Shown here: positions 24,428-34,185 of the stretch, one piece after another
Position numbering within the stretch: position 1 is the first letter of the stretch
Layout of the letters: the number at the start of each line of letters is the position of its first letter
Assembly (NCBI GenBank): GCA_003963145.1
Contig: RXJJ01000015.1
Coordinates: 290,904 to 354,903 of the forward strand
Source of the DNA: Bradyrhizobiaceae bacterium
GTDB taxonomy: Bacteria > Pseudomonadota > Alphaproteobacteria > Rhizobiales > Xanthobacteraceae
Direction: 5' to 3'
Length of the DNA stretch: 64,000 bases
The notes under the pieces: model-generated
Database searches by the model: none
The model's input: the letters and a program-made list of their open reading frames with translations, nothing else
What the model was told of the DNA's origin: nothing
Translations under genes and position numbers: made by a program

Positions 24428-26875
24428 TTACTGCACGCGCGTTTTTTTGCGCTGGGGAGGTGAGGCCGTCGTCGCCGCTGCCGCAGGCTCATCCGGCGCG
24501 GCGGACGCGAGCGCTTCCGCCGGTTGCGGCGAGGCCGGAGCAGGCGAGGGCACAGGCGTCGATGGCGGCGTGTCGTTGAAAGTGGTCTTGCCGACAGCCC
24601 CGGCGCTTTTTGCCGCGTCGTCCATCAGTTTTTCAACCCGAACAAGAATGTTGACGCCCTTGCGGGTCAACACGGGCGGCGGGCCGGTGTTGTCGACGCG
24701 TACGGAGGTGGAACTGCTTGCGGCGAACGCGTCGGGCACGCGCTTGCCGGGCGTGACGCCGGGCAGGCTCTTGATCTCGACGCCCTGATGCGCAACTTCC
24801 ATGATGTCGTGCCAGGTTTTCGCCGGCAGCGATCCGCCGGTCATGCGGTTGGTCGAGGAATAATCGTCGTTGCCGTACCATACGGCGGCGACGAAATTGC
24901 CGGTGTAGCCGACAAACCAGGCATCGCGGTAGGAGTTGGTGGTGCCGGTCTTGCCCGCGGCCGGAATGCCGTCGAGCTGCGCGCGCCGCGCGGTGCCTTC
25001 CTCGACCACATGGCTCATCATGCCGACCATGTCGTCGGCGACGGAGGCGGGGACGGCCTGACGCGGTTTCGGCCCATCACGGTCCCAGCGCCAGACCAGA
25101 TCGCCAGATCCGGTGCGGACTTCCAGCACCGCATGCGGTGTCACCGCCTTGCCCCTGTTCGGGAAGGTCGCATAGGCCACCGCGTGTTCGAGCACGGTGA
25201 CCTCATCGGCGCCGATGGGCAGCGAAGGCGTATCGGGCAGCGGCGCCTTGATGCCGAATTTGCGCGCGGTCTCCACGATCTTGGCGCGTCCCGCTTTCGG
25301 GCCGCCCTTGCCGCCGATCGCGATCGACAGCTTCACGGGCACGACGTTGATCGAGCGGGTGATGGCCTGCGTCAGCGTCACCGCGCCGGAATAGGAGCGG
25401 CCGTAGTTCTGCGGGCACCAGTTGCCGATGCAGACCGGCCCGTCGACGACGATGGAATTCGGCTTGAAGCCGTTCATCAGTGCTGTCGTGTAAACGTAAG
25501 GCTTGAACGAGGAGCCCGGCTGGCGATAGGCGTCGGTGGCGCGGTTGAACTGGCTGGCGCCGTAATCGCGACCGCCGACCATGGCGCGCACGCCGCCGTC
25601 GAGATCGGCCAGCACCACCGCCGCCTGCGTCGCGTGATAATCGCGGCCGAACTGGCGGAGCTGATCCTCGACCGTTTCTTCCGCCGCCTTCTGCACATTC
25701 ATGTCGATCGCGGTGCGGACCACGAACACGCGCTCATTGTAGGATTTCGGAAACGTGTCGACGAGCTTCTTCATCTCCTCGAAGGCGTAATCGAGATAGT
25801 AATTCGGCGAATTCTCGTCGCGGCGGTCGACCACGCTGGCGGGATTGCGCCGCGCGCCGAACACCTGGCCCTCGGTCATGAAGCCGGCGTCCACGAGATT
25901 GTCGAGCACGACGTTGGCGCGGGCGCGGGCGGCGGGCAGGTTGATGTGCGGGGCGTATTTGGTCGGCGCCTTGAACAGGCCGGCCAGCATCGCCGCTTCC
26001 GCGAGATTCACGTCGCGCGCCGATTTGTTGAAATAGAAATGCGCCGCGCCGTCGACGCCGAAGGTGCCGCCGCCCATATAGGCGCGGTCGAGATAGAGCT
26101 TGAGAATCTCGTTCTTGGTCAGGCGCGTTTCCAGCCAGATGGCGAGGAAGGCTTCCTTGATCTTGCGCTCGATGGTGCGCTCGTTGTTGAGGAAGAGGTT
26201 CTTGGCGAGCTGCTGGGTGATCGAGGAGCCGCCCTGGCGCACACCACCGGCCTGCGCATTGGTCATCAGCGCGCGCGCGGTGCCGGCGATGTCGATGCCG
26301 AAATGGTCATAGAAGCGGCGGTCTTCGGTCGCGAGCGTCGCCTTGATCAGGTGATCGGGAAAATCTTCCAGCGGGATCGAATCGTTGTGCTTGATGCCGC
26401 GGCTGCCGATCGGATTGTTGTAGCGGTCGAGGAACGTCACCGCGAGATCGGATTTTTTCAGCCAGTCGTCGTCGGAGGTTTCATGAAAGGCCGGGATCGC
26501 CAGCGCCAGCATCAGGATCAGGCCGGCGAGCCCGATATTGGCCATCTCGGACAATGGCTCGACAAAGACCCAGCGCTTCCAGCGGCCGACATAGAACTGG
26601 TCCATGAAGGTCGAGTAGCGCTCGAACAGTTCGCGCAGCCCCTTGCCGGAGGAGAACAGCGTGGAATCGATGCGCGCGTCGAGGTCCAGAAAGAAGTTCT
26701 GGAACCGTTTCTTCCACTCGCTGGGCACGATCTTGCGCACCGGAATCCTCAAGACAAATCGTGGCGTTGAATGCGGACGAACATGCAGTTCGGTTTGCGG
26801 CAACCCGAAGGCGCGGCCCGAACATCCGTGTGTCCGGGGCCACTTTCTTCTAGCCGAGCACGGGATATAAACCAA
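24428..26875 (-). CDS. Class A penicillin-binding protein (PBP1A family)
   Basis: Up to 815 aa. It is a bifunctional peptidoglycan synthase: glycosyltransferase domain with EDRRFYDHFGIDIAGTARA, GGSSITQQLAKNLFL and KIKEAFLAIWLE, then a transpeptidase domain with active-site SSFK (in RQPGSSFKPYVY), SIN (RSINVVP) and KTGTT. One membrane helix (~residues 115-135) follows a long cytoplasmic N-terminus, and the C-terminal tail is Pro/Ala-rich. The exact start is uncertain; several in-frame starts lie within the first 90 codons and the first ~30 residues may not be translated. The 748-aa frame on the other strand is a shadow. Confidence 0.9.
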   Translation of the reverse strand: MVYIPCSARRKWPRTHGCSGRAFGLPQTELHVRPHSTPRFVLRIPVRKIVPSEWKKRFQNFFLDLDARIDSTLFSSGKGLRELFERYSTFMDQFYVGRWKRWVFVEPLSEMANIGLAGLILMLALAIPAFHETSDDDWLKKSDLAVTFLDRYNNPIGSRGIKHNDSIPLEDFPDHLIKATLATEDRRFYDHFGIDIAGTARALMTNAQAGGVRQGGSSITQQLAKNLFLNNERTIERKIKEAFLAIWLETRLTKNEILKLYLDRAYMGGGTFGVDGAAHFYFNKSARDVNLAEAAMLAGLFKAPTKYAPHINLPAARARANVVLDNLVDAGFMTEGQVFGARRNPASVVDRRDENSPNYYLDYAFEEMKKLVDTFPKSYNERVFVVRTAIDMNVQKAAEETVEDQLRQFGRDYHATQAAVVLADLDGGVRAMVGGRDYGASQFNRATDAYRQPGSSFKPYVYTTALMNGFKPNSIVVDGPVCIGNWCPQNYGRSYSGAVTLTQAITRSINVVPVKLSIAIGGKGGPKAGRAKIVETARKFGIKAPLPDTPSLPIGADEVTVLEHAVAYATFPNRGKAVTPHAVLEVRTGSGDLVWRWDRDGPKPRQAVPASVADDMVGMMSHVVEEGTARRAQLDGIPAAGKTGTTNSYRDAWFVGYTGNFVAAVWYGNDDYSSTNRMTGGSLPAKTWHDIMEVAHQGVEIKSLPGVTPGKRVPDAFAASSSTSVRVDNTGPPPVLTRKGVNILVRVEKLMDDAAKSAGAVGKTTFNDTPPSTPVPSPAPASPQPAEALASAAPDEPAAAATTASPPQRKKTRVQ

Positions 26876-27079
26876 TGCTTGCGCTGGCTTTTTTCCCGGG
26901 CTGTTTCCGGGACCCGTTTCCAGGGCTTGCTGAATTTGGCCGCAGTTTCGGTGGGGAGCGGGTGCCGGTTTGTGCCGCCTGCTTGCCCAAACCGTATGGC
27001 CACCTCTACATGAATCATCGGGCGGGTTCCGTCCGTGTTATCCAGCCGCGCCCGCCGTTTTCAGGACGATCCGAAGCCC

Positions 27080-27631
27080 ATGACCCAGCCCCCGAGGCCG
27101 CCTTCGACCCAGAGCGAATCGTTCTGGAAAACCAAGACGTTGGAGGAGATGTCCGACAGCGAATGGGAAAGCCTGTGTGATGGCTGCGCGCGCTGCTGCC
27201 TTGAAAAGCTCGAGGACGAGGATACCGGCAAGATCTATTTCACCCATGTGTCCTGCAGGCTGCTCGACGCGGGTACCTGTGGCTGCAAGGATTATCCCAA
27301 CCGCTCCGCCAAGGTGGCGGATTGCGTGCGGTTGACGCCGCATAACGTGCGGACCCTGAACTGGCTGCCGCCAAGCTGCGGCTACAAGCTCGTCGCCGAG
27401 GGACGCGACCTTTACTGGTGGCATCCGCTGATCTCGGGCGATCCCAATTCGGTCCACGATGCCGGCGTGTCGGTGAGGGGCCGGGTGTGGGGAACCGAGG
27501 ATGATGTCAAGGAAGCCGATCTCGAGGACCATATCGTGCAATGGCCGGGTCTGCTGCCCAAACGTGCGAAGCTGAAGCGCGCGCCGGACCCCGCGACTCT
27601 GGCGCGGCTGCGCCGATCACAATCGCGTTGA
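27080..27631 (+). CDS. YcgN family cysteine cluster protein (UPF0260)
   Basis: 183 aa, soluble. The conserved cysteine pattern is visible: [14 protein letters not shown] near residue 33, [16 protein letters not shown] and VADCVRLTP, with the later WLPPSCGY. Family members are thought to bind a metal centre through these cysteines. The ATG at 27080 starts MTQPPRPP; the frame is open 15 codons upstream. Function unknown. Confidence 0.85.
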   Translation: MTQPPRPPSTQSESFWKTKTLEEMSDSEWESLCDGCARCCLEKLEDEDTGKIYFTHVSCRLLDAGTCGCKDYPNRSAKVADCVRLTPHNVRTLNWLPPSCGYKLVAEGRDLYWWHPLISGDPNSVHDAGVSVRGRVWGTEDDVKEADLEDHIVQWPGLLPKRAKLKRAPDPATLARLRRSQSR

Positions 27632-27781
27632 TTGCCGCGCTGTAAGCGCACCCGGCCTATGCGCTGGGCCGTCTAACGGCGCAGCGCGATGCACGCTAGA
27701 GGATGCGTTGCAAGCTCCCGCATTGCTTTGCGATTTTCTTCGCTGCCGCAGCATTTTCACGACAAGCAATACAAGTCAGGC

Positions 27782-29356
27782 ATGAACAGGATCGAACAAC
27801 CGCGCGACGATGCGACTCACGTCTGTATCAGTCCCGATGACCCGTCTGCCATCTCCCTGGAGGTGGTGGATATTGTCGACGCGCCTCCGGTTGCGCCGCA
27901 CGCGCCGCTGTCCTCGGGAGAGATTCGCACCATCGTGATCGCGCTGGTGCTGACCATGTTCCTCAGCGCGCTCGATCAGACCATCGTGGCCACGGCGCTG
28001 CCGACCATCGGCCAGGAATTCCACGACGTCTCCAACCTGTCGTGGGTGATCACCGCCTATCTGCTCGCATCCACCGCCGTCGCGCCGGTCTACGGCACGC
28101 TGTCTGACATCTATGGCCGGCGTTCGATGATCCTGATCGCGGCCGGCCTTTTTCTGGTGGGCTCGGTCTTCTGCGCGGTGGCCCCGAACCTGCTGACGCT
28201 GATTTTGGCCCGCGCCATGCAGGGCATTGGCGGCGGCGGGATTTTGCCGCTGGTGCAGACCGTGGTGGCGGACATCGTCTCGCCGCGCGAACGCGGCCGC
28301 TATCAGGGCTATTTCAGCGGCGTGTGGGTCGCGGCGGGTATCGGCGGCCCGGTGCTCGGCGGCCTGATCGCCGAACATCTGCACTGGTCGGCGATCTTCT
28401 GGATCAACCTGCCGTTCGGGTTGTTTGCGCTGGCACTGCTGTTACCGAAGTTGAAGAAGATCCCGGTCTATCATCGCCGGCGCAAGGTGGACTGGCTAGG
28501 CGGCGTACTGCTGATGGCTTCCGCTGTGATGCTGCTTCTGGTTCTGACCTGGGGCGGCCACCGCCTGTCGTGGTTCTCGTCCACCATTCTGGCGATGATC
28601 GGTTCGGCGACCGTGCTCGCGGTGGCGTTCGTCTGGCACGCAAAAACCACGGACGAGCCGTTCCTGCCGATCCCACTGCTGGCAGGCCCGGTGGTGCCCT
28701 TCGCGATCGTGGCGGGCAGTTGCGCCATCGGCGCCAACATCGCGATGACCGTGCATCTGCCGCTTTATTATGAGACCGTCTATCATCTGAGCGCGACGGA
28801 GTCCGGAATGGCCCTGATTCCGCTTGTCGCCATTTCGGTGGTCGGTGCCTGGATCACTGGTCATGCGATGGTGAAACTCGCGCGCTACAAGCGCCCGGCG
28901 ATCCTGGGTTCGTTTGCGTCCGCGCTCGCGGCGCTCACGCTCGCGATTGCGACGCCGCTGCCGCTCTGGGCGATGCTCACGCTGCTGGCAATCTTCGCTT
29001 TCGGGCTCGGCACCGGCTTTCCGCTCAGCATCGTCTCGCTTCAGAACGCCGTGGCGCGCGCTCAGGTCGGCACCGCCACCGGCGCGCTGAATTTCTTCCG
29101 CTCCCTGATGGCATCCTTCGCGGTCGCGCTGTTCAGCGCGCTTCTGCTCGCTGCGCTCGGCCGCGACATTTCCATCGGCGAGCATGTCAGCGGCGGCAGT
29201 TACGGAATTTCCGAAGCCGACATGGTGGCGGCGTTTCGTTACATCTTCGGTGCAGGCGCCGCGATGCTTGCCGCCGCGGGCGTGCTCTGGATTATGATGG
29301 AAGAGAAGCCGCTCGCCGGACCGGCCAGAAAGCCGCCGGCGGACATGGCGGAATAA
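27782..29356 (+). CDS. MFS drug transporter, DHA2 family (EmrB/QacA type)
   Basis: 524 aa with 14 helices. DHA2 landmarks are LDQTIVATALPTIGQEF in helix 1, motif A GTLSDIYGRRSM after helix 2, motif C region GIGGPVLGGLIAEHLHWSAIFWINLPFG in helices 5-6. Such proton-driven pumps export drugs, dyes or siderophores. No membrane-fusion partner gene is nearby, so it probably works alone. The ATG at 27782 is preceded by a weak ribosome site; the frame is open 31 codons upstream. Confidence 0.88.
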   Translation: MNRIEQPRDDATHVCISPDDPSAISLEVVDIVDAPPVAPHAPLSSGEIRTIVIALVLTMFLSALDQTIVATALPTIGQEFHDVSNLSWVITAYLLASTAVAPVYGTLSDIYGRRSMILIAAGLFLVGSVFCAVAPNLLTLILARAMQGIGGGGILPLVQTVVADIVSPRERGRYQGYFSGVWVAAGIGGPVLGGLIAEHLHWSAIFWINLPFGLFALALLLPKLKKIPVYHRRRKVDWLGGVLLMASAVMLLLVLTWGGHRLSWFSSTILAMIGSATVLAVAFVWHAKTTDEPFLPIPLLAGPVVPFAIVAGSCAIGANIAMTVHLPLYYETVYHLSATESGMALIPLVAISVVGAWITGHAMVKLARYKRPAILGSFASALAALTLAIATPLPLWAMLTLLAIFAFGLGTGFPLSIVSLQNAVARAQVGTATGALNFFRSLMASFAVALFSALLLAALGRDISIGEHVSGGSYGISEADMVAAFRYIFGAGAAMLAAAGVLWIMMEEKPLAGPARKPPADMAE

Positions 29357-29512
29357 GCGGGCCGGAGAAGTAGCCTCCGGCACGGATGCCGTATTCTCCG
29401 GCTTCCCATGCTCGAGTCGTTTCCCGATTGCGCGATGTGCCTGCTATGGTCTATCTGCCGCTAAAGCCGGGCGAATGCCCGAAGGCGATCCGCGGGGAGG
29501 GCGGGGACGGCG

Positions 29513-30433
29513 ATGTGGGCGATTACGTCTTATTTCAATCCCGCTGGTTTCAGATCACGCGCGCCGAACTACCGCATTTTCCGCGACAATCTGAAAATCC
29601 CGCTGGTCACGGTCGAACTGTCGTTCGATGGCCGGTTTGAGCTGACCGAAAAGGATGCCGACATTCTGGTCCAGATTTCGGGCGGTGCCGTGCTCTGGCA
29701 AAAGGAGAGGCTGCTCAATCTGGCGCTAAAATCGGTCCCGGCCGGCGTCGACAATATTGTCTGGATCGACGGCGACGTGATCTTCGAACGATCCGACTGG
29801 GTGGAGGAAGCGGAGCGGAAGCTCGCCGAGTTCAACGTGGTGCAGCTTCTGTCCGATCAGGTCGATCTCGCGCCGGAAGATCATCACACCAATTTCGATT
29901 ATGCCGATACCCCCGCTTCGGGACACGGTGTCGTCAGCATGATTCACGAGGGACGGTTCAATCCCTCCAATGTCACCGCGCCCGCCGCGAAGAACCGGCG
30001 CTCATTCGCGTGGGGCCTGGCCTGGGCAGGGCGGCGCCATATTCTCGAGGAGCACGGGTTTTATGACGCGATGATCGTCGGCGGCGCGACACGCGGTGTC
30101 GTCAGCGCGATGTACGGCGATTTCGACAAGGTCATCGAAGGGTGCCTTTTCACGCCGGCCTATGCGCGCCATTATCTCGACTGGGCCCGGCCGTTTCACG
30201 CAGCGGTCGGAGGCAAGATCGGTTTCGTGCCGGGACGGCTCTATCATCTCTGGCACGGCGAAATCGAGAACCGCAACTACGCGGGACGTTATCGGGGGCT
30301 TGCGGATTGCAATTTCGATCCCTACGCCGATCTTGTCGTCGGATCGAACGGCGTCTGGCAATGGGCACGGCCGCGTCCCGATCTCGAGAAATTTCTGATG
30401 GATCACTTTATCAGCAGGGCTGAAGATGGTTAG
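29513..30433 (+). CDS. Glycosyltransferase-like protein (GT-A type, DxD)
   Basis: 306 aa, soluble. The start MWAITSYFNPAGFRSRAPNY, the segment ILVQISGGAVLWQKERLLNLAL and then VDNIVWIDGDVIFERSDW resemble GT-A enzymes, with D-G-D as the metal/nucleotide-sugar motif at about residue 85. The rest (GLAWAGRRHILEEHGFYDAMIVGG, LYHLWHGEIENRNY) is shared by bacterial sugar transferases of unknown acceptor. It lies 21 bp upstream of a PaaK-like ligase gene and is probably in the same operon. Confidence 0.65.
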   Translation: MWAITSYFNPAGFRSRAPNYRIFRDNLKIPLVTVELSFDGRFELTEKDADILVQISGGAVLWQKERLLNLALKSVPAGVDNIVWIDGDVIFERSDWVEEAERKLAEFNVVQLLSDQVDLAPEDHHTNFDYADTPASGHGVVSMIHEGRFNPSNVTAPAAKNRRSFAWGLAWAGRRHILEEHGFYDAMIVGGATRGVVSAMYGDFDKVIEGCLFTPAYARHYLDWARPFHAAVGGKIGFVPGRLYHLWHGEIENRNYAGRYRGLADCNFDPYADLVVGSNGVWQWARPRPDLEKFLMDHFISRAEDG

Positions 30434-30454
30434 CCGGACCGGCGGCGGGTTGTC

Positions 30455-31828
30455 ATGTTCGATTTGACGGGCAGGCCGCTCAATGCCGGCGCCTATGACG
30501 ACCGGCCATTCACGTTTCTGAATGAAGCCGCGCAGAACGATCTTGCTAACATCAACGCGATCAACCTGATCGAAAACGGCGATCGCGCGGCGCGCGAGCA
30601 CTGGCAGAACCGGCGCCTGACCTATCTGCTCAGGCATGCGCAGACGCGCTCGGCGTTCTGGCGCGGCAGGCTGCCGTCGCGCATGCTAACCCACGGCGCG
30701 ATGAAATATGTCCCGGTGCAGAGCCGGGAGGACATTGCGGCGCAGGCCAATCTGGAAGGATCGCTGATGGCGGCGCCGGGTGGTCCTCCGGTCACGAGCT
30801 ATGCCTCGACCGGATCGACCGGCGCTCCGGTCAAGGTGTTCGTCTGTCCGGAGAACGGCTACTACACGATCATCCGCAGTCTCGCCCAGTACTTCATCAA
30901 CGATCTTAGTCTCGCCGAGGATCGCGTCCAGATTATCCCGGCCGTCAGCCTGGCCAAGCTGCAGAAAAAGTCGCTCGCGGTGGAAGTGACGGATTCATGG
31001 GCGGGTCCGCTGAGCAAGGTTTTCCGCAACGGCACGGCGAAAAAGATCATTCACCAATACAACGACGATGAGCTGATCGAGGAATTGTCGAAAAGCAAGT
31101 TCGGTTATCTGGTCTGCGCCAACCGCTTCCTCGACATTCTGATGGAGAGGGGCGGACCAGATTTTATCCGCAAGCTCGGCGTCAAGGTCTGGTTTCATCT
31201 CAACGACTATCGCGATCCCGAGATCGTCGGCGCGCTGAAAGATATCGGCGTGCGCTCGCTGTCGAACTATTCCGCCGGCGAGATCGGGCCCATCGCATTC
31301 GAGTGTCCGCAGCATCAGGGCCATTTTCACGTCGCGCACAGCAATGTCGTGGTGGAGTGCGATCAGCAGGTCACCGCATCGTTCAACGGCGCGGTGCTGG
31401 GCCGTTTGCTGGTCACGCATCTGCATTCCTACGCGACGCCCATCATCCGCTACGATATCGGCGACTTCGGTCAGCTGGACGAACGATGCCCGTGCGGTCA
31501 TGACGGGCCGACGATCTCGAACGTGTTCGGACGGGGCAAGCACTTCCTGCGGCACCCGGGCGGAAAGCTCTTGCCGTTCTATATTTCCACGCGGACTCTG
31601 CTGGAGACCCTGCCGTTCACCGAAGTACGCTTCCGGCAGGATGCGATCGACACGATTTCGGTCGAGATCGGCGGGCGCGAGAGCCTCACTGTGGAGGAAG
31701 AGGCGAACCTGAAAAATCTCGTCACCGCGGCGACCGATCCCGCGTTCAATGTCGTCGTCAAGGCGGTCAGGGAAATCGACTGGTCGGGCAGTCCGAAGCG
31801 GCTGTTCTTCACCAGCACCGTTGCCTGA
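30455..31828 (+). CDS. PaaK/CapK-like adenylate-forming enzyme
   Basis: 457 aa. The AMP-binding P-loop STGSTGAPVKVF (~residue 113) and the later YDIGDFGQL (~330), plus GRGKHFLRHPGGK, place it in the phenylacetate-CoA ligase / CapK / coenzyme F390 synthetase-like group. A CPCGHDG motif (~345) suggests a zinc site as found in PaaK-like proteins. Members found next to glycosyltransferases are thought to act on polysaccharide or surface-polymer precursors. Substrate unknown. Ends at a bidirectional terminator. Confidence 0.7.
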   Translation: MFDLTGRPLNAGAYDDRPFTFLNEAAQNDLANINAINLIENGDRAAREHWQNRRLTYLLRHAQTRSAFWRGRLPSRMLTHGAMKYVPVQSREDIAAQANLEGSLMAAPGGPPVTSYASTGSTGAPVKVFVCPENGYYTIIRSLAQYFINDLSLAEDRVQIIPAVSLAKLQKKSLAVEVTDSWAGPLSKVFRNGTAKKIIHQYNDDELIEELSKSKFGYLVCANRFLDILMERGGPDFIRKLGVKVWFHLNDYRDPEIVGALKDIGVRSLSNYSAGEIGPIAFECPQHQGHFHVAHSNVVVECDQQVTASFNGAVLGRLLVTHLHSYATPIIRYDIGDFGQLDERCPCGHDGPTISNVFGRGKHFLRHPGGKLLPFYISTRTLLETLPFTEVRFRQDAIDTISVEIGGRESLTVEEEANLKNLVTAATDPAFNVVVKAVREIDWSGSPKRLFFTSTVA

Positions 31829-31868
31829 ACTTTACGGCAGTTCGAGAACAGAGCACCTCGCCAAAGCA

Positions 31869-31897
31869 AAAGCCCGGCGCATCGGCCGGGCCTTTGA
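31869..31897. terminator. Bidirectional terminator between convergent genes
   Basis: Stem GCCCGGC (31872-31878) with GCCGGGC (31885-31891), flanked by AAAA on the left and CCTTT on the right, so it can stop transcription from the ligase gene and from the outer-membrane protein gene. Confidence 0.7.
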
Positions 31898-31949
31898 AGA
31901 CGGTCTTTGGAAGCAATGTGCGAGAGCGCCGCGCGCTGACTTTGCAGTT

Positions 31950-32684
31950 TCAGCGGAACCTGTAGTTGATGCCGCCGCGAACGATGTCGTCGCTGAACTT
32001 GGCGTTCCAGTTCAAGGTATTGCCCGTGGAGCTTTCGAATGTCGAGCCGCTCATCGATCCGAAATCGAGATGCAGATATTCGACTTTCCACGTCCAGTTC
32101 GACAAACCGATAGCGCTCTCGATACCCGCACCGAACGCGGTGCCGAACTTCACCTGGGAGTTGCTCACAGTGAAGTTGTCGAAGAAACCCGGTCCGTAAG
32201 CAAAAGATGTCTTCAGTTCGCCGTAAGCAAAGCCGCCCGTCGCGTAGACGAGGGTTGTCGGAGTGACGAGCGCGCCCAGACGAATGCGTGTCGTGCCGAA
32301 CCAGCTGAGCTTGGTGCTGTGGGTCTGGCAACCTTCGGTGTCGCAGCCAAAGCTGCTGCCCTTCTCGGCCGAGCCCTGAAAATCTGTCTCGAAGCCGTAA
32401 ACCCAGGCAGGGCCAGCCTGCCAGTTGTAACCGAACTGGCCGCCGCCGATGAACCCATCGACGTTCTGCTTCGATGTGAAAGTGCCGGTGGGATTGTTGA
32501 AGTCGCTCAAGCCCGAATCCTGCACGGTCGTGCTGGCGTGGCCCCAGCTATAGCCGGCGTTGCCGCCGACATAGAAGCCGGTCCAGTTGTAAACGGTCTG
32601 CATGGGGGTGGGCGGCGCGGCCAATGCCGGCGTTGCCACCGTAAGTGCGGCAAGCGCAGCGCCCGTCAACCACTGCTTTTTCAT
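31950..32684 (-). CDS. Outer-membrane beta-barrel protein (Omp31/RopB-like)
   Basis: 244 aa. Signal peptide (KKQWLTGAALAALTVATPALA) and then NWTGFYVGGNAGYSWGHA, the usual start of the rhizobial 8-stranded barrel family, with alternating hydrophobic strands to the end (DDIVRGGINYRFR). Pairs of Cys in FGCDTEGCQ form a surface-loop disulfide. The barrel ends YRFR rather than a plain terminal Phe. Role probably structural or as a surface antigen. Confidence 0.88.
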   Translation of the reverse strand: MKKQWLTGAALAALTVATPALAAPPTPMQTVYNWTGFYVGGNAGYSWGHASTTVQDSGLSDFNNPTGTFTSKQNVDGFIGGGQFGYNWQAGPAWVYGFETDFQGSAEKGSSFGCDTEGCQTHSTKLSWFGTTRIRLGALVTPTTLVYATGGFAYGELKTSFAYGPGFFDNFTVSNSQVKFGTAFGAGIESAIGLSNWTWKVEYLHLDFGSMSGSTFESSTGNTLNWNAKFSDDIVRGGINYRFR

Positions 32685-32833
32685 CGAATCCCCCGAAATC
32701 CGTCTTATAGCAATGACTTGTGTTTCGAATCCTCGTCAATCTATACGGGCAGCCCTCCGAGGCGGCTATGGTATTTGGGTGACACAGCCCGTTTTTGTAT
32801 CGCCTGTTGACAACAGGGAACCGCCGCCGTCAT

Positions 32834-33844
32834 TCAGCTCGCCTCGGTGCGGGTCTTTTCGATCAACAGTTCGGCGATGCGGTCGAGCGCGTTGAACTGG
32901 GCATAGCGCTGGCGGACATGGTCGGGGTCCATCGTCTTGGCGTACGGCGACGACAAATGCCAGACCGCGCCGTGGGGATTGACCTCCAGCACGTAAAGTT
33001 CACCGGTTTGACTGTCCCTGATGATATCGACCCCGAGGACAGGACATTCGGGAAACGCGGCCTGGCAGCGGCTCGCAAGCGATAAAACCTCCGGATCCTT
33101 GGTCAGCGCGCGGGCGCGGCCGTCTGGCGTATGGGCGTTGGACGCGATGATTCCGTCAGGATCGGCGGCGATTTCAGACAGAGGCCGGCGTTTTTCAACC
33201 CAGCGGGAATAGACGCAGTAAAGCGGCTGCCCGAACATGATCAGGATGCGGTAATCGGAAGGATAATTGTCGTCGCTGTGATCGATATAGGGTTCGACGA
33301 GCAGCTGATCGTGGGCGCTGGCGGTCAGTTCATCGTAACGCGCGACGAGGTCCGCTGTGCGGACCAGACGCACGCCAACGCCTGAATTCATGTTGTTGGG
33401 TTTGACGATGACGTATTCGCCGAAGCCGGCCGAGGTGGTTATGGCGGCAGCCGTTTGTCTGGATAGCATTTCGGTCCTCGGCGTTGGAACTCCGATCGCG
33501 GACAGCCGGCGCATCTGTTCGTTCTTGCCGAGCACATGCCCGCAATAGACAGTGCCGCCGCGCGGCACGAAGTCGATCAGGCGGACCGGCGAAAACACGA
33601 GCGAGGGCCGGCGCACCTGCCAGCGCGCCGTGACCGAATTGCGGTTCCTGTTGTTGGCGATCGCGACTTCGATATCGGGGGCGGCCGTTTCGATCCGTTG
33701 TTTGACCGCGATCCAGTCAGCCGGGTCCTGCTCGTCCGGCGTCTGGACGATCAGAAGGTTGCGCGTCGGAGTAAGCTCTTGCACGGCGTTTTGTCGTTTG
33801 GATCTGCTGCTGGAATATCTGAAAGAGAACGGCGGCTTTGTCAC
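32834..33844 (-). CDS. ATP-grasp domain protein (RimK-like)
   Basis: 336 aa. The ATP-grasp fold is visible from residue ~125: TAAAITTSAGFGEYVIVKPN (ATP-binding Lys), GVGVRLVRTADL, QLLVEPYIDHSDDNYPSDYR (acidic metal region) and VLGVDIIRDSQTGELYVLEVNPHGAVWH, where the Glu-x-Asn magnesium ligands lie. Such enzymes ligate a carboxylate to an amine or thiol using ATP, for instance in small peptide or cell-wall-like modifications. No partner gene indicates the substrate. ATG start, divergent from the GTA side. Confidence 0.75.
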   Translation of the reverse strand: MTKPPFSFRYSSSRSKRQNAVQELTPTRNLLIVQTPDEQDPADWIAVKQRIETAAPDIEVAIANNRNRNSVTARWQVRRPSLVFSPVRLIDFVPRGGTVYCGHVLGKNEQMRRLSAIGVPTPRTEMLSRQTAAAITTSAGFGEYVIVKPNNMNSGVGVRLVRTADLVARYDELTASAHDQLLVEPYIDHSDDNYPSDYRILIMFGQPLYCVYSRWVEKRRPLSEIAADPDGIIASNAHTPDGRARALTKDPEVLSLASRCQAAFPECPVLGVDIIRDSQTGELYVLEVNPHGAVWHLSSPYAKTMDPDHVRQRYAQFNALDRIAELLIEKTRTEAS

Positions 33845-33870
33845 GAAAACAGTTTATAGGAAAATAGTCC

Positions 33871-33899
33871 TTGACAGCGTAACGCTCCTGCACTAGGTT
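33871..33899 (+). promoter_or_regulatory. Candidate promoter upstream of the 52-aa gene and the GTA cluster
   Basis: A perfect -35 TTGACA at 33871-33876 and a weak -10 TAGGTT at 33894-33899 with a 17-bp spacer. It lies 80 bp upstream of the small membrane protein gene and is the only -35-like element found before the first GTA genes. Confidence 0.4.
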
Positions 33900-33979
33900 T
33901 GCGTCATGCTCGATCATTGTAACTGACGGAACGGGCGGTTGCGCACCGCGTTGGCCTTTCAAGTCGAACAACGCCGGGA

Positions 33980-34138
33980 ATGAACATGGTCACCAAACAG
34001 CACGGACAGATTATTGAGACGCCGACTGAAGCGCGTCAGGCCGAACCTGGCCCGTCGGTTTTTGCTCTGCTTGCGGTCTCCACCATCGCAGCGATCTTCA
34101 CGCTCGCGATTGTCTGGTTTCTGTTCTTCCGCGCCTGA
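33980..34138 (+). CDS. 52-aa single-helix membrane protein (possible GTA-linked)
   Basis: Frame MNMVTKQHGQ ... VSTIAAIFTLAIVWFLFFRA, stop TGA at 34136-34138. A hydrophilic N-terminus (~27 residues) is followed by one strong hydrophobic helix at the C-terminus, tail-anchored style. GGGA lies 5-6 bases before the second Met at 33986. It is on the same strand as the GTA genes, 48 bp upstream of g1, and 80 bp downstream of a -35-like TTGACA. Composition supports a real gene. Confidence 0.5.
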   Translation: MNMVTKQHGQIIETPTEARQAEPGPSVFALLAVSTIAAIFTLAIVWFLFFRA

Positions 34139-34185
34139 GCAGTTTCGTCGGGGCTTAGAAGAACGGGCTCGAGGATTCGACAAGC

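Noticed and set aside
24524..26770. 748-codon open frame on the plus strand
   Set aside because: Antisense shadow of the PBP1A gene; the minus strand carries all penicillin-binding-protein motifs, and high GC with strong third-position bias makes long shadow frames common here.
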